In this document: in pieces, positions 20,418-29,460 of the stretch | How positions within the stretch are numbered: the first letter of the stretch is position 1 | How the letters are laid out: each line of letters starts with the position of its first letter | Made by a program: the position numbers and the translations under genes | Notes under the pieces: generated by a model | What the model saw: only the letters and a program-made list of their open reading frames with translations | Database searches by the model: none | Told to the model about the DNA's origin: nothing | From: Pantoea sp. IMH | Lineage (GTDB): Bacteria > Pseudomonadota > Gammaproteobacteria > Enterobacterales > Enterobacteriaceae | Length of the DNA: 64,000 bases | Direction: 5' to 3' | Assembly: GCF_000599885.1 (NCBI RefSeq) | Contig: NZ_JFGT01000002.1 | Coordinates: 186,001-250,000, forward strand

Positions 20418-21218
20418 CTACCACCAGCGCCAGAAATGATGAACCGGGCCGATGCCTTTGCCTACCTCCAGCGTATCGGCCTGTTCAAGCGCGCCCTGCA
20501 GCCAGCGCTTCGCCTCCTGCACGGTCGTCGCCCATTCCTGATGCCGGGGCCGGAGCGCGGCCAGGGCCGCAGACAGTGTACAGCCCGTACCATGCGTGTG
20601 CCGGGTCGGTACGCGCGGCGCGGTGAAGCGCAGCTCCCTATCGGGCGTGATCAGCCAGTCCGGGCTTTCCGTATCGCTGAGATGGCCGCCTTTCATCAGT
20701 ACAGCCCGGCAGCCTGATCCCAGCAGCGCTCTGCCCTGCTGACGCATCTCCTGCTCGCTGGTGGCGACAGAACATTCAAGCAGTGCGGCAGCCTCGGGCA
20801 GGTTCGGCGTGATTAGCGACACCTGTGGCAGCAGCCGCTGACGTAGCGTTGCCACCGCGCCGGGCGTGAGTAAAGCATCGCCACTTTTCGCCAGCATTAC
20901 CGTGTCCAGTACGATCCAGGGAACCGGCGCCGCCTGTAAACCTTCCGCCACCGCCTCAATGATATCGCTCTCTGCCAGCATGCCGATTTTGACGCTGTCG
21001 ATACGTACATCGCTCAGCACCGACGTCAGCTGCGCGGCGACAAAGTCAGGTTCAATACGGTAAAGCGACTGGACGCCGCAGGTGTTTTGCGCCACCAGCG
21101 CAGTGATCACGCTGGTGCCGTAAGCGCCAAGCGCGGAGAAGGTTTTCAGATCGGCCTGGATACCCGCGCCGCCGCTGGGATCGGTGCCGGCGATTGTCAG
21201 TGCATTGATGCGTTTCAT
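20418..21218 (-). CDS. thiD: Hydroxymethylpyrimidine/phosphomethylpyrimidine kinase ThiD
   Basis: Ribokinase-fold bifunctional HMP/HMP-phosphate kinase of thiamin synthesis, 266 residues as in E. coli. It begins [20 protein letters not shown], has the [12 protein letters not shown] and LITPNLPEA motifs, and carries the C-terminal anion hole and catalytic Asp-equivalent region in [13 protein letters not shown]. The start ATG overlaps the thiM stop by four bases (ATGA), indicating coupled translation. The same frame stays open much further upstream across thiM, but that extension is Arg/Cys-rich shadow sequence and is not part of the gene. Confidence 0.95.
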   Translation of the reverse strand: MKRINALTIAGTDPSGGAGIQADLKTFSALGAYGTSVITALVAQNTCGVQSLYRIEPDFVAAQLTSVLSDVRIDSVKIGMLAESDIIEAVAEGLQAAPVPWIVLDTVMLAKSGDALLTPGAVATLRQRLLPQVSLITPNLPEAAALLECSVATSEQEMRQQGRALLGSGCRAVLMKGGHLSDTESPDWLITPDRELRFTAPRVPTRHTHGTGCTLSAALAALRPRHQEWATTVQEAKRWLQGALEQADTLEVGKGIGPVHHFWRWW

Positions 21219-22000
21219 TGGATCGTCTCTCCCTTCAGGCCGTAAAGCGTATCGAGAAAGGCAGCAACGAAGCTGCCCGGCCCGCCTGCAAGTGCAGCAG
21301 CACGCTCCCCGGCCAGGCTCATGATCCGGCAGGCGCTGGCGATATGACAGAGACGATCGCCCGGCAGCGCGGTGAACCCGGCCACCACGGCTGAAAGCGC
21401 ACAGCCCGTGCCAACAACCCGCGTCATCAGCGGCGATCCGCCGGGGATTTGCAGGCAGCGTTGCCCGTCGGTCACAAAATCGTCTTCGCCGGTCACCGCC
21501 ACGATGGCACCGCAGTCGAGCGCCAGCTGGTGAGCGGCTTCCAGGGCAGCGCTGGAGGCGTGCAGGCTGTCCACACCGCGTCCGGAGACGGGCTGACGCG
21601 CCAGCGCCAGAATTTCCGAGGCGTTGCCGCGTATGGCGGCGGGACGATAAGCAAGCAGCTGCTGGCAAAATTCGCTGCGAAAACTCAGCGCCCCTACCGC
21701 GACGGGATCGAGCGTCCAGGGTTTCTCTGCCGCAGCGGCAGCCTCTACCGCTGCCAGCATCGCTTCGCGACTGGCCTGCGTGAGCGTTCCGACATTAATC
21801 AGTAGCGCATCAGCCAGCGCGGCAAATTGTCCGGCTTCCTCCGGATCGATGACCATGGCGGGCGAGGCGTCCAGCGCGAGCAGAACATTGGCGGTGAACG
21901 TCTGCACAACATCATTGGTGAGGCAGTGGATAAGCGGTTTTTTTTGATGAAAAAGCGTGAGCGAGGCGGCGGCCGCCGTAAAGCGTTGAGGTTGGATCAT
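21215..22000 (-). CDS. thiM: Hydroxyethylthiazole kinase ThiM
   Basis: Phosphorylates 4-methyl-5-(2-hydroxyethyl)thiazole for thiamin salvage; 261 residues, normal length. Visible motifs are [20 protein letters not shown] at the N-terminus, the [10 protein letters not shown] loop, [10 protein letters not shown], and the ribokinase-type [13 protein letters not shown] nucleotide and catalytic loop. It is the first gene of thiMD and lies directly behind a TPP riboswitch, so both genes should be shut off by thiamin pyrophosphate. GGGAG precedes the ATG and is positioned to be sequestered by the riboswitch expression platform. Confidence 0.95.
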   Translation of the reverse strand: MIQPQRFTAAAASLTLFHQKKPLIHCLTNDVVQTFTANVLLALDASPAMVIDPEEAGQFAALADALLINVGTLTQASREAMLAAVEAAAAAEKPWTLDPVAVGALSFRSEFCQQLLAYRPAAIRGNASEILALARQPVSGRGVDSLHASSAALEAAHQLALDCGAIVAVTGEDDFVTDGQRCLQIPGGSPLMTRVVGTGCALSAVVAGFTALPGDRLCHIASACRIMSLAGERAAALAGGPGSFVAAFLDTLYGLKGETIQ

Positions 22001-22050
22001 GGTAAAGCTCCCAACCGGCGATCAAGAAGGCTGATGCGGTCAGGCATCTG

Positions 22051-22120
22051 ACTTCCCTACGCTGGCATTATCCAGTTCAGGTTCAACGGGTATTTCTCAG
22101 CCCTTACGGGCACCCCGAGT
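22051..22120 (-). promoter_or_regulatory. TPP riboswitch (THI element) of thiMD
   Basis: Read on the minus strand, the aptamer has the conserved start ACTCGGGGTGCCC, the GGCTGAGA core (pyrimidine-sensor J3/2), ACCCGTTGAACCTGAACTGG and the closing ATGCCAGCGTAGGGAAGT. It ends 50 bases before the thiM start; the interval includes GGGAG, as expected for translational control. It also bounds the conserved chromosome: the AT-rich island begins immediately upstream. Confidence 0.97.
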
Positions 22121-22256
22121 CATATAGATTGCATTTATTTATTAATTAATGAGTTACATAAAATCACATGCTTATATAAGCTTGTTTTTACGAGCTTCAC
22201 TATTGAGCATTGTACCTCACCTTGTGCCCCGTTTTGTACCCCATAGGGAAGCAAAA
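22121..22256. other. AT-rich island edge with three 12-bp-spaced repeats
   Basis: No gene is supported here. The thiM promoter must lie in the part next to the riboswitch. At 22210, 22222 and 22234 there are three direct copies of TTGT(A/G)CC(T/C)C, the last being TTGTACCCC, spaced exactly 12 bases. Such short iterons resemble arm-type recombinase or excisionase sites of integrative elements, which fits the integrase remnant at the other island end. This function is inferred. Confidence 0.5.
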
Positions 22257-22319
22257 TGAATCGCCACAGGTTTAACAGACACCTCAGAATCATTTAAAAT
22301 GACCTGAAGAGAGGTGCCC

Positions 22320-22599
22320 CTGAGCGGTAAGCGTTATCCCGAAGAGTTTAAAAATTGAAGCAGTAAAACAGGTTGCTGATCGCGGTCATTCTGTTTCCAG
22401 CGTTGCAACACGTCTCGATATCACCACCCACAGCCTTTACGCCTGGATAAAGAAGTACGGTCCGGACTCATCAGCTAATAAAGGACAGTCAGATGCTCAG
22501 GCCGAGATCCGCCGACTCCAGAAGGAGCTGAAGCGGATTACTGACGAACGGGACATATTAAAAAAAGCCGCGGCGTACTTCGCAAAGCTGTCCGACTGA
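22320..22599 (+). pseudogene. IS3-family orfA, frameshifted
   Basis: Transposase N-terminal DNA-binding protein with helix-turn-helix (VSSVATRLDITTHSLYAWIK) and C-terminal leucine-zipper region (IRRLQKELKRITDERDILKK). The expected start is CTG instead of ATG, and a run of five A's at 22350-22354 (four expected for TTT AAA ATT) shifts the frame into a TGA at 22356. The remaining ~80 codons are otherwise intact. Confidence 0.85.
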
Positions 22600-23448
22600 G
22601 GTACGCCTTTATCCGTGACAACAATCGTTGCTGGCCTGTCCGCCTGCTCTGCCAGGTGCTGGATGTGCATCCGAGTGGGTTTTACGCCTGGCTTAAGCAG
22701 CCACATTCACGACGGTATCATGCTGACCTGAAGCTGACGGGGCATATCAAGCAGTTCTGGCTGGAATCGGGCTGCGTTTATGGCTATCGCAAGATCTATC
22801 TCGATCTGCGGGATACCGGGCAACAATGCGGAGTGAACAGAGTCTGGCGACTGATGAAGCGTGTCGGGATAAAGGTTCAGGTCGGGTACCGGAGTCTGCG
22901 GGCACGCAAAGGCGAGGCCAGTATCGTGTCGCCCAACAGGCTCCAGCGACAGTTCAATCCGGATGCTCCGGATGAGCGTTGGGTAACGTACATAACCTAC
23001 ATCCGAACCCACGAAGGCTGGCTGTATCTGGCCGCGGTTGTTGACCTGTTCTCACGTAAGGTTATCGGCTGGTCAATGCAATCCCGGATGACAAAGGACA
23101 TTGTCCTGAACGCACTGCTGATGGCTGTATGGCGGTGCTGGTTCACTCGGTCAGGGCAGTCAGTACACAAGCCATGAGTGGTAGTCGTTCCTGAAATCAC
23201 GCGGCCTAGAGGGGAGTATGAGCCGTCGCGGTAACTGTCACGATAACGCGGTTGCAGAAAGCTTTTTCCAGTTACTGAAACGCGAGCGGATAAAGAAAAA
23301 GATCTACGGAACGCGGGAGGAAGTCCGCAGCGATATTTTTGATTACATCGAAATGTTTTATAACAGTAAGCGTCGGCATGGTTCGAGCAATCAGATTTCA
23401 CCGGCAGAATATGAAAACCAATATTATCAACGGCTCGGAAGTGTCTAG
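22590..23448 (+). pseudogene. IS3-family orfB transposase, inactivated
   Basis: DDE integrase-core transposase remnant. The N-terminal part is open (VLDVHPSGFYAWLKQ onward), but the motif that should read WVTDITYI reads WVTYITYI, replacing the first catalytic Asp. Around 23133-23155 the frame is lost by what looks like a 19-base and a 1-base deletion, the latter removing the second Asp of HSDQGSQYT, and a TAG follows in the EWQSF motif. The C-terminal block with the catalytic Glu (HDNAVAESFFQLLKRE) persists in another frame up to 23448. Deletion sizes are inferred from the family pattern. Confidence 0.85.
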
Positions 23449-23466
23449 GTTATCCGTGGCGATTCA

Positions 23467-23695
23467 TTTAAACTCCCCTCAAGATCTTTGATCTTTTGCT
23501 CGGCATCGAACAAAAGTGTTTGCATTGTCACGGCTTCTATCTTGGCGTTAGCAAGTTCAACCATCAGATTAGCCAACTCAAGTTTGAGCGTGGCCTTGTC
23601 CAGTTCATCACTGTTATTCGCAGTTTCTGGGTGATGCTCACCGCTTTATCAAGAATCCCTACCGCAGCCGCCGTGCTTGCCAATACACCGGTCAT
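23467..23695 (-). pseudogene. Phage/plasmid-type small gene, frameshifted and truncated by the IS
   Basis: The minus strand starts with ATG (good GGGG SD) and encodes MTGVLASTAAAVGILDKAVS, after which a one-base deletion near 23617 shifts the frame. The alternative frame continues as a Leu/Glu/Lys-rich coiled-coil-like segment (LDKATLKLELANLMVELANA) and runs into the IS right end. It resembles a family of small prophage or mobile-element proteins that usually end in a zinc ribbon; that end is not present on the far side of the IS. Function is unknown. Confidence 0.6.
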
Positions 23696-23858
23696 AACAT
23701 CCCCTAACTAAAATTTATCGAAGACCACCCCCCACAATTTAATCGGATAACCTTCTGTTAAGAAACGAAGTTTAACTTAGGTTTAATACTGGTTGCGCAT
23801 GTAGCCATTGATTGTAAAATGACCATCGTGATTATTTCCATAACAAGTAGAGGGACTT
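23696..23858 (+). other. AT-rich promoter region of the PAAR cassette
   Basis: Spacer between the broken minus-strand gene and the first PAAR gene. It is AT-rich and would hold divergent promoters; I see no strong operator. AGAGGGA, a good ribosome-binding site, lies just before the ATG at 23859. Confidence 0.4.
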
Positions 23859-24332
23859 ATGCATCAATACACCAGCGAACTAACCACCGAAATTAAAAAA
23901 TTATGTGCTCAACCACCATTCGCAGCTGAAGAGATCACCACATTTGACGAAAGCACGCAGCAAGAAGTCCTAAACCTGATTACACGATTAGCCACCTGCC
24001 CTGTAAAGCTAATGTTCAGGATAGCAACGATCGGGAGTCTTACCTGTAACGGTAGCGTTCATCAAAAAGCATCAGGTAAGAGCACTGCCGGGGGATTTCA
24101 GGTTGCACGAGTAGGAGATAAGGTTGTAGACGCAGACGGCAGTGAAGCCACTATCATTTCCGGTGCTGGTGCAGCACGAGTAATGCAGGGGGTATCCTCT
24201 GCACTGGTTGGAAGTATGCTTGATAATGGAGATGAAATAATCTCAACGCCACAATCCAGCAATAGACTGGTATTCCGTGAAGGTGACACTCTCCCGAATG
24301 GATTCCTAACCATGCCAGGGAGTAAGCACTAA
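23859..24332 (+). CDS. PAAR-domain protein (type VI secretion spike tip or adaptor)
   Basis: 157 residues: an N-terminal helical extension of about 50 residues, then a PAAR-like repeat sandwich (IATIGSLTCNGSVHQ, GGFQVARVGDKVVDADGSEA, IISGAGAARVMQGVSSALVG, DEIISTPQSS). PAAR proteins cap the VgrG spike of type VI secretion systems and carry or recruit effectors. Few His/Cys residues are placed as in zinc-binding PAARs, so this copy may be a divergent, non-zinc variant. The stop overlaps the next ATG by one base (TAATG), so the two products are probably made together. No T6SS structural gene is in the window. Confidence 0.75.
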   Translation: MHQYTSELTTEIKKLCAQPPFAAEEITTFDESTQQEVLNLITRLATCPVKLMFRIATIGSLTCNGSVHQKASGKSTAGGFQVARVGDKVVDADGSEATIISGAGAARVMQGVSSALVGSMLDNGDEIISTPQSSNRLVFREGDTLPNGFLTMPGSKH

Positions 24333-25708
24333 TGGGAGCCAGGGGTAATTATCTATTCAGGGGTGATAAGACTGTTTGCGGTGGCAGAATTCTTGAAGGA
24401 TGTACCGATCACCAGTTTTTTGATAAAGACATGGCCTGTGAAGGCCATAAAGTAACCTGTGGCAAACATCCAGGATATTATCGTATTTGCGGCGGTCTTA
24501 ATAACGACGACATACATGGAAAAAGAATAGCTGGAACACTGCACAGCTATAGCTCCTGCCCATGCAAATCGAAATTCGTTCCTTCAAACTTCGTTGATGA
24601 TTATGAACTTGAGAGCCAGTCAACAATAACCACAGACAATTATCACGAGGTAGAGTTTCCTGTTCTGCCTGGCCCGATTGAGCCAGGACCAGATCAGCAC
24701 GCCCAGGTAGCGCAAAAGAAAACAGGTATCGACGCAGGTTTTGCCGTTCTCCCCTACGGCGGCACTACAGAAGCCTGGCAACGTCTGCTATTCACCGAAA
24801 CCCCACCAGCGGGAGCAAAGGAACTATTCGCTACGCTGAACGGCCCGGATGAAAGATACAAAGCTGGTTCGATTATGCTTCTGGTTGATCCTGAGAAGCA
24901 GGACGACGAACAGATCGCCCACATGAAAGCCGCGAAAGCGCGAGTCGATGCTGCGTTAGAACCGCTGACGCATGAAGAGGCTAACTTCCTTCATAAACAT
25001 TACGCTACCATAGCTAATTTCACCAGCTACGCTGATACCGGAATTGGCCTTGCTGCTGATCCTGTTGGAAAATACTTTGAGAGTATCGAAAAAATACTCA
25101 AAGAGATTCAAGAAACGTATAAGAATACCTACATAACAAGAGGCTCATTGATTGGAGAACAATTTTATGTCAGACGTAGCCAGTTGTTTAAAGAACTTGA
25201 ATCCATACTCAAAGTCAGTTTCCTTAATAAGGCTATGAAGTTCGGTGAGTATATAAAAATAAAAAATGCACTCGGCCTTTCCAGCAGTTCTATTACCCAC
25301 AAATGGAATGAAACGGGGATCAGTGACATTGAAGGCTATGCTACCCACATCGAACGGGCAGCTAAATACGTAAAAGCAATGCGTTACACTGGTTATTTAG
25401 GCATTGGTTTTAGCGGACTCCATTCTCTTAACGAAATTCATGAAGCGTGTTCTGTTGGTCGCGAAGCTGAATGTACTAAGAAAAAGTATACTGAGATTGG
25501 TAGCTTTGCTTTGGGTACAGTCGGTGGTATTTACGCTGGTGGCAACGCTATACCATTATGTGTAGCAATTGGCGTTGGTAGTGCAGGTGTTGGTGGGCTT
25601 GTTTGTACTGTCATTGCCGGTATTGGTTTAGGCTATGCAGGTAGCACAGTAGGGAGTGCTGTTGGGGAATTAAGCGGGGAGCAGCTGTATGATGTCTACG
25701 GCAATTAA
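24332..25708 (+). CDS. PAAR-type T6SS effector with glycine-zipper membrane C-terminus (putative pore former)
   Basis: 458 residues. Residues 1-85 are rich in Cys and His (for example CTDHQFFDKDMACEGHKVTC and HSYSSCPCKS) and fit a zinc-binding PAAR-type tip. A Pro-rich linker (LPGPIEPGPDQ) leads to a middle region (about 120-260) with a GSIMLLVDPEKQDD stretch and charged helices. The C-terminus (about 385-445) is a long Gly/Ala/Val segment with repeated GxxxG/GxxG spacing (LGTVGGIYAGGNAI; GVGSAGVGGLVCTVIAGIGL), characteristic of membrane-inserting toxins. A small membrane-protein gene overlaps its 3' end, the arrangement expected of an effector-immunity pair. Pore formation is inferred, not shown. 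Confidence 0.72.
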   Translation: MGARGNYLFRGDKTVCGGRILEGCTDHQFFDKDMACEGHKVTCGKHPGYYRICGGLNNDDIHGKRIAGTLHSYSSCPCKSKFVPSNFVDDYELESQSTITTDNYHEVEFPVLPGPIEPGPDQHAQVAQKKTGIDAGFAVLPYGGTTEAWQRLLFTETPPAGAKELFATLNGPDERYKAGSIMLLVDPEKQDDEQIAHMKAAKARVDAALEPLTHEEANFLHKHYATIANFTSYADTGIGLAADPVGKYFESIEKILKEIQETYKNTYITRGSLIGEQFYVRRSQLFKELESILKVSFLNKAMKFGEYIKIKNALGLSSSSITHKWNETGISDIEGYATHIERAAKYVKAMRYTGYLGIGFSGLHSLNEIHEACSVGREAECTKKKYTEIGSFALGTVGGIYAGGNAIPLCVAIGVGSAGVGGLVCTVIAGIGLGYAGSTVGSAVGELSGEQLYDVYGN

Positions 25709-26111
25709 TTTTCTGACCATGCATCGAATTGAGATTTCTGGAATCTTTATGATTCTCGGAATAATAACATACGCTTTCAGCATAATACACGACAAATTAT
25801 CCAAAGAAAAATTCCTTACGCTTTGCTCACTATTCGTAAATAAATTTGGCGCAAGACCAGCAGAAGTTTTAATTTATCAAGGTGGGGGTTTCTTTTTCTC
25901 GTTTATGCGTGATGCGTTCTTTATCAAAGCATTATACTTTAAAGAAAACTCATTCCATACGCGAGGGATGAATAATGAACAAATACGCTTCATTAAAGAA
26001 CTTCCTAATCAGCACACCGATTGGTTACGTATAAAAGTGCGACTTTCCATCGTTGGTATTATTTTTCTATTCATGATGCTAGCAGTTTTCTATTTACCAT
26101 CATTCATTTAA
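25689..26111 (+). CDS. Putative membrane immunity protein of the PAAR effector
   Basis: 140-residue protein with two clear transmembrane helices, near residues 13-33 (ISGIFMILGIITYAFSII) and 117-138 (IVGIIFLFMMLAVFYLPSF), separated by a basic, aromatic-rich loop. It overlaps the effector gene by 20 bases in another frame. A GGGGAG sequence lies seven bases before the chosen ATG; a second ATG follows immediately and another is at 25719. Position, co-orientation and membrane nature match immunity proteins against pore-forming effectors, which sit in the inner membrane. No named family is recognised, and immunity function is inferred from context. Confidence 0.65.
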   Translation: MMSTAINFLTMHRIEISGIFMILGIITYAFSIIHDKLSKEKFLTLCSLFVNKFGARPAEVLIYQGGGFFFSFMRDAFFIKALYFKENSFHTRGMNNEQIRFIKELPNQHTDWLRIKVRLSIVGIIFLFMMLAVFYLPSFI

Positions 26112-26118
26112 CGACAAT

Positions 26119-26155
26119 AAAATAAATAGCCAAGTTTTACGCTTGGCTATTTTAT
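26119..26155. terminator. Bidirectional terminator between immunity gene and integrase remnant
   Basis: AATAGCCAAG / CTTGGCTATT 10-bp stem with a 7-base loop (TTTTACG), flanked by A-rich and T-rich sequence on the two sides. It can end the plus-strand cassette and the minus-strand integrase transcript. Confidence 0.85.
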
Positions 26156-27109
26156 TCACTTCCAATGAATCCCATCAATCACATAAGAAACTGAGGACAA
26201 AGGAAACGTATGTAAATAGCGTTTTGTGATCCCTCCGCTTTTCTCGTGGCCCACGGTCTGCTGTAAGTGCAGAATGTTTTTCACCTAACCAGCCATTGCC
26301 GAAGAGCAAACACTATGACGGATAGAATGCAGTAACCGCCGTTGTCCATAATCGTCCAGATAAGGAATACCCAACTGATCTCGAACATCAGCAAACACTC
26401 TACCGATCTTCGTCATGTTCGTACCTGCCACTTCTGAAAAAATCCGCTCTTTCCACTGGCGATCAACATATTCCATGAATCCCCATTCGATCAGCTTAGG
26501 ATGAATAACTACCTGTCTTGTAGCATTCTCCGTCTTCCCTTGCCCTCCTTCGGCAATCAGGAAGTAGTAACGCTGGCTGTCCTCATCGAATTTGATCTGT
26601 GACTTTTCCAGCTTGCCTATCTCACTTCTTCTGACTCCAGTGTATGCCAACAACGTGATCCATTTTTGCCAGTTATCTGGCTGCTTGAGCGCCCATCCTA
26701 CAAATTTTTTCATCTCTGCTGTGCTCTAAGCGCCAAATCTCGCTTTTGAAGGTGCAGCCACTACGCCATCAGTTGGCGCCTTAGATAAAATGTCTTTGCT
26801 TTCTGTGAGGAAGGTTTTGAAGAGTGATTTATACTGCTTGAGATGCTTATGGATGGCCTCAACGCCTACCAGTTGATCCGGTGGAACATCATCACATTCA
26901 ATCAGTTGCTGGATGGTCATTGAGCGGTAAGGCTGAACAACGCGCTTAGAGAGATTTTCAACAACTTCCATCACCTGTTTAATGTCCTGCTTTGTGATCG
27001 CCGTGACATCAGTTTCCCCTCCCAAGACCGTTAACAACACTTCCATGTAACGAGCACTCGCCATTGAGATCGGTTTCGTCCAGTTGAGCCCCTTTTCATC
27101 TTTGTACAT
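26156..27109 (-). pseudogene. Tyrosine-recombinase integrase interrupted by in-frame amber codons
   Basis: Site-specific recombinase remnant. The catalytic set is visible: TGVRRSEIGKL (Arg I), HSIRHS (His-x-x-Arg) and GHEKSGGITKRYLHTF (His and nucleophile Tyr). One frame is continuous from 27109 to the TGA at 26156-26158, except for TAG codons at 26726-26728 and 26285-26287; a third TAG lies just upstream at 27113-27115 after VLTIADA. There is no frameshift between them. Normal translation would lose the Tyr segment, so the protein should be inactive. N-terminal sequence above 27115 is unclear and appears further scrambled. It lies at the right edge of the AT-rich island and probably once mobilised it. 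Confidence 0.85.
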
Positions 27110-27369
27110 GGCCTACGCATCAGCAATGGTTAACACTTTTTCAGGTTTCGCTGACAGTTGTGGTTCCACGATTCTTGCTGCGCCTGACGCTTACTGCCTG
27201 CTTTCTTGTCATCGTAGCAAGAATATCCATCAGCATTGACCTGCTCACCACTCATTTTATGCGCCATAAGTCTGACGGCTCTCCCCTCTGCTTCCGCTTT
27301 TTGCTAAAGTCCGGCCAGCAATTTTTCGACAACCGCCCGGTCAGAGAGCGGCAGACGACGGGAGACAAC
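27110..27369. other. Right island junction
   Basis: The sequence changes here from AT-rich island to core-like composition. It holds the degraded 5' end of the integrase gene (including the TAG at 27113-27115 and further stops upstream) and the promoter region for the next small gene. No attachment-site repeat matching the left edge could be found by eye. Confidence 0.4.
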
Positions 27370-27618
27370 ATGATCAGACCCCTTAACGAACAGTACGGTA
27401 TCAGCGTGGCGGCGCTGCAGATGCTCAATTATCTGGAACGCATCTCACGCGGCGATCCAGCGTTTTCTATCCAGGATAGGGTGCTGAATCACCGTTGTAA
27501 CGTAACGCCGCCAGATAACTTCACCCTGCTCAATCAGCTGTTTGATGCCGGAAAGGTTGACTATGATTATCGCGGTAGCGGTCTTGACGGCGAAAGACAT
27601 GTCAAGCTTGTACGCTGA
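27370..27618 (+). CDS. Conserved-looking small protein of unknown function
   Basis: 82-residue product starting MIRPLNEQYGISVAALQML, with GGGAG seven bases before the ATG. The frame stays open upstream to 27160, but that part reads as unstructured shadow sequence and lacks an SD. Composition is that of a small soluble, helix-rich protein with a Gly/Tyr/Asp-rich end (YDYRGSGLDGERHVKL). Codon use looks like the core chromosome rather than the island. I do not recognise the family. Downstream, in the same direction, is a GNAT gene 77 bases away. Confidence 0.6.
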   Translation: MIRPLNEQYGISVAALQMLNYLERISRGDPAFSIQDRVLNHRCNVTPPDNFTLLNQLFDAGKVDYDYRGSGLDGERHVKLVR

Positions 27619-27695
27619 AACGTAGCCTTAAACGTCGTGTATAACAGCCCATACAGGGCGGCGTCGCGCATCATTTTAACGAGAGATCTCTGGCC

Positions 27696-28118
27696 ATGAA
27701 TATCCGCCCCTTTACCGAAGCTGACCGCCCTTTTTTACGCACGCTGTTCCTGGCCTCCCGCCGGGCCAACTGGCACTGGCTGGACGGCAGCGAATGGCAG
27801 CTGGAAGATTTCGATGAAGTGACATTGGGAGAACGTATTCTGGTTGCGGAAGCGGATGGGCACCGTACCGGCTTTGCCGCCGTGCTGCCTAACGACAATT
27901 TCCTGCACAGCCTTTTTGTCGATCCCGCCTGGCAGGGCCGTGGCGTTGGCACGGCGCTGCTCGACGCCGTCCAGCAAAATTTCACCTCATCCGGGGCGCT
28001 TAAGTGCATGAAAGCGAATACCGCTGCGGTGAAATTTTATCAGAAACATGGCTGGCAGGTGATAAGCGATGGGGAGAGCGAGCACGGCGAATACTGGTTG
28101 ATGCACTATGTTTTGTGA
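27696..28118 (+). CDS. GNAT-family N-acetyltransferase
   Basis: 140-residue acetyl-CoA-dependent acyltransferase of the GNAT fold. The central motif A, LHSLFVDPAWQGRGVGTALLDAV, includes the Q/RxxGxG/A pyrophosphate-binding signature (split here as FVDPAWQGRGVG), and the C-terminal motif B reads NTAAVKFYQKHGWQV. The N-terminus (MNIRPFTEADRPFLRTLF) is typical. Substrate cannot be inferred. It converges on apbC, with 58 bases between the stops. Confidence 0.88.
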   Translation: MNIRPFTEADRPFLRTLFLASRRANWHWLDGSEWQLEDFDEVTLGERILVAEADGHRTGFAAVLPNDNFLHSLFVDPAWQGRGVGTALLDAVQQNFTSSGALKCMKANTAAVKFYQKHGWQVISDGESEHGEYWLMHYVL

Positions 28119-28176
28119 CAGGTAAGCCGTACTGCGTTAATCGATTCTCTCCCGGCAGCACCGCCGGGAGAAGGCC

Positions 28177-29289
<1,113 letters not shown>

Positions 29290-29460
29290 CCGGGCTCCTT
29301 GTTTTCATATTGGTTTTCGTGCGTTAAGCATATCAGAAGTGGCCGCAGATGAGGCGCAGGGAAAGCAAAAACGACGTGGGGATCGCGGGAATGTTTACGC
29401 AGCGACGACACTCAGTTACCATCTAAGCCCCCTAGTTAATCAGGTATAACAAGTCCCACT

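Larger units (their letters stand above)
22257..23466 (+). mobile_element. Degenerate IS3-family insertion sequence
   Basis: A 1210-bp element bounded by 26-bp imperfect inverted repeats beginning TGAATCGCCAC and ending GTGGCGATTCA. It contains an orfA/orfB pair of the IS3-family type, with orfB normally made by programmed frameshifting. Both reading frames are damaged and two transposase catalytic aspartates are lost, so the copy cannot move by itself. Flanking bases do not form a target duplication (AAA on the left, TTT on the right), suggesting that neighbouring DNA was deleted or rearranged after insertion. I cannot name the specific IS with confidence. Confidence 0.88.

Noticed and set aside
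21219..21668. Long N-terminal extension of the thiD frame
   Set aside because: Arg/Cys-rich shadow of thiM in another frame; ThiD begins at the ATGA overlap and then has the normal 266 residues.
22707..23401. Open frames on the minus strand across the IS
   Set aside because: They are antisense to the transposase and have no family resemblance.
26156..27109. TAG read as a recoded amino acid (pyrrolysine or suppressor) in the integrase
   Set aside because: No suppressor or pyrrolysine gene is visible and the surrounding island is decaying, so pseudogenisation is simpler; kept only as a finding to test.
22121..27369. Direct repeat attachment sites at both island ends
   Set aside because: No convincing shared sequence found by eye between 22121-22256 and 27110-27369.
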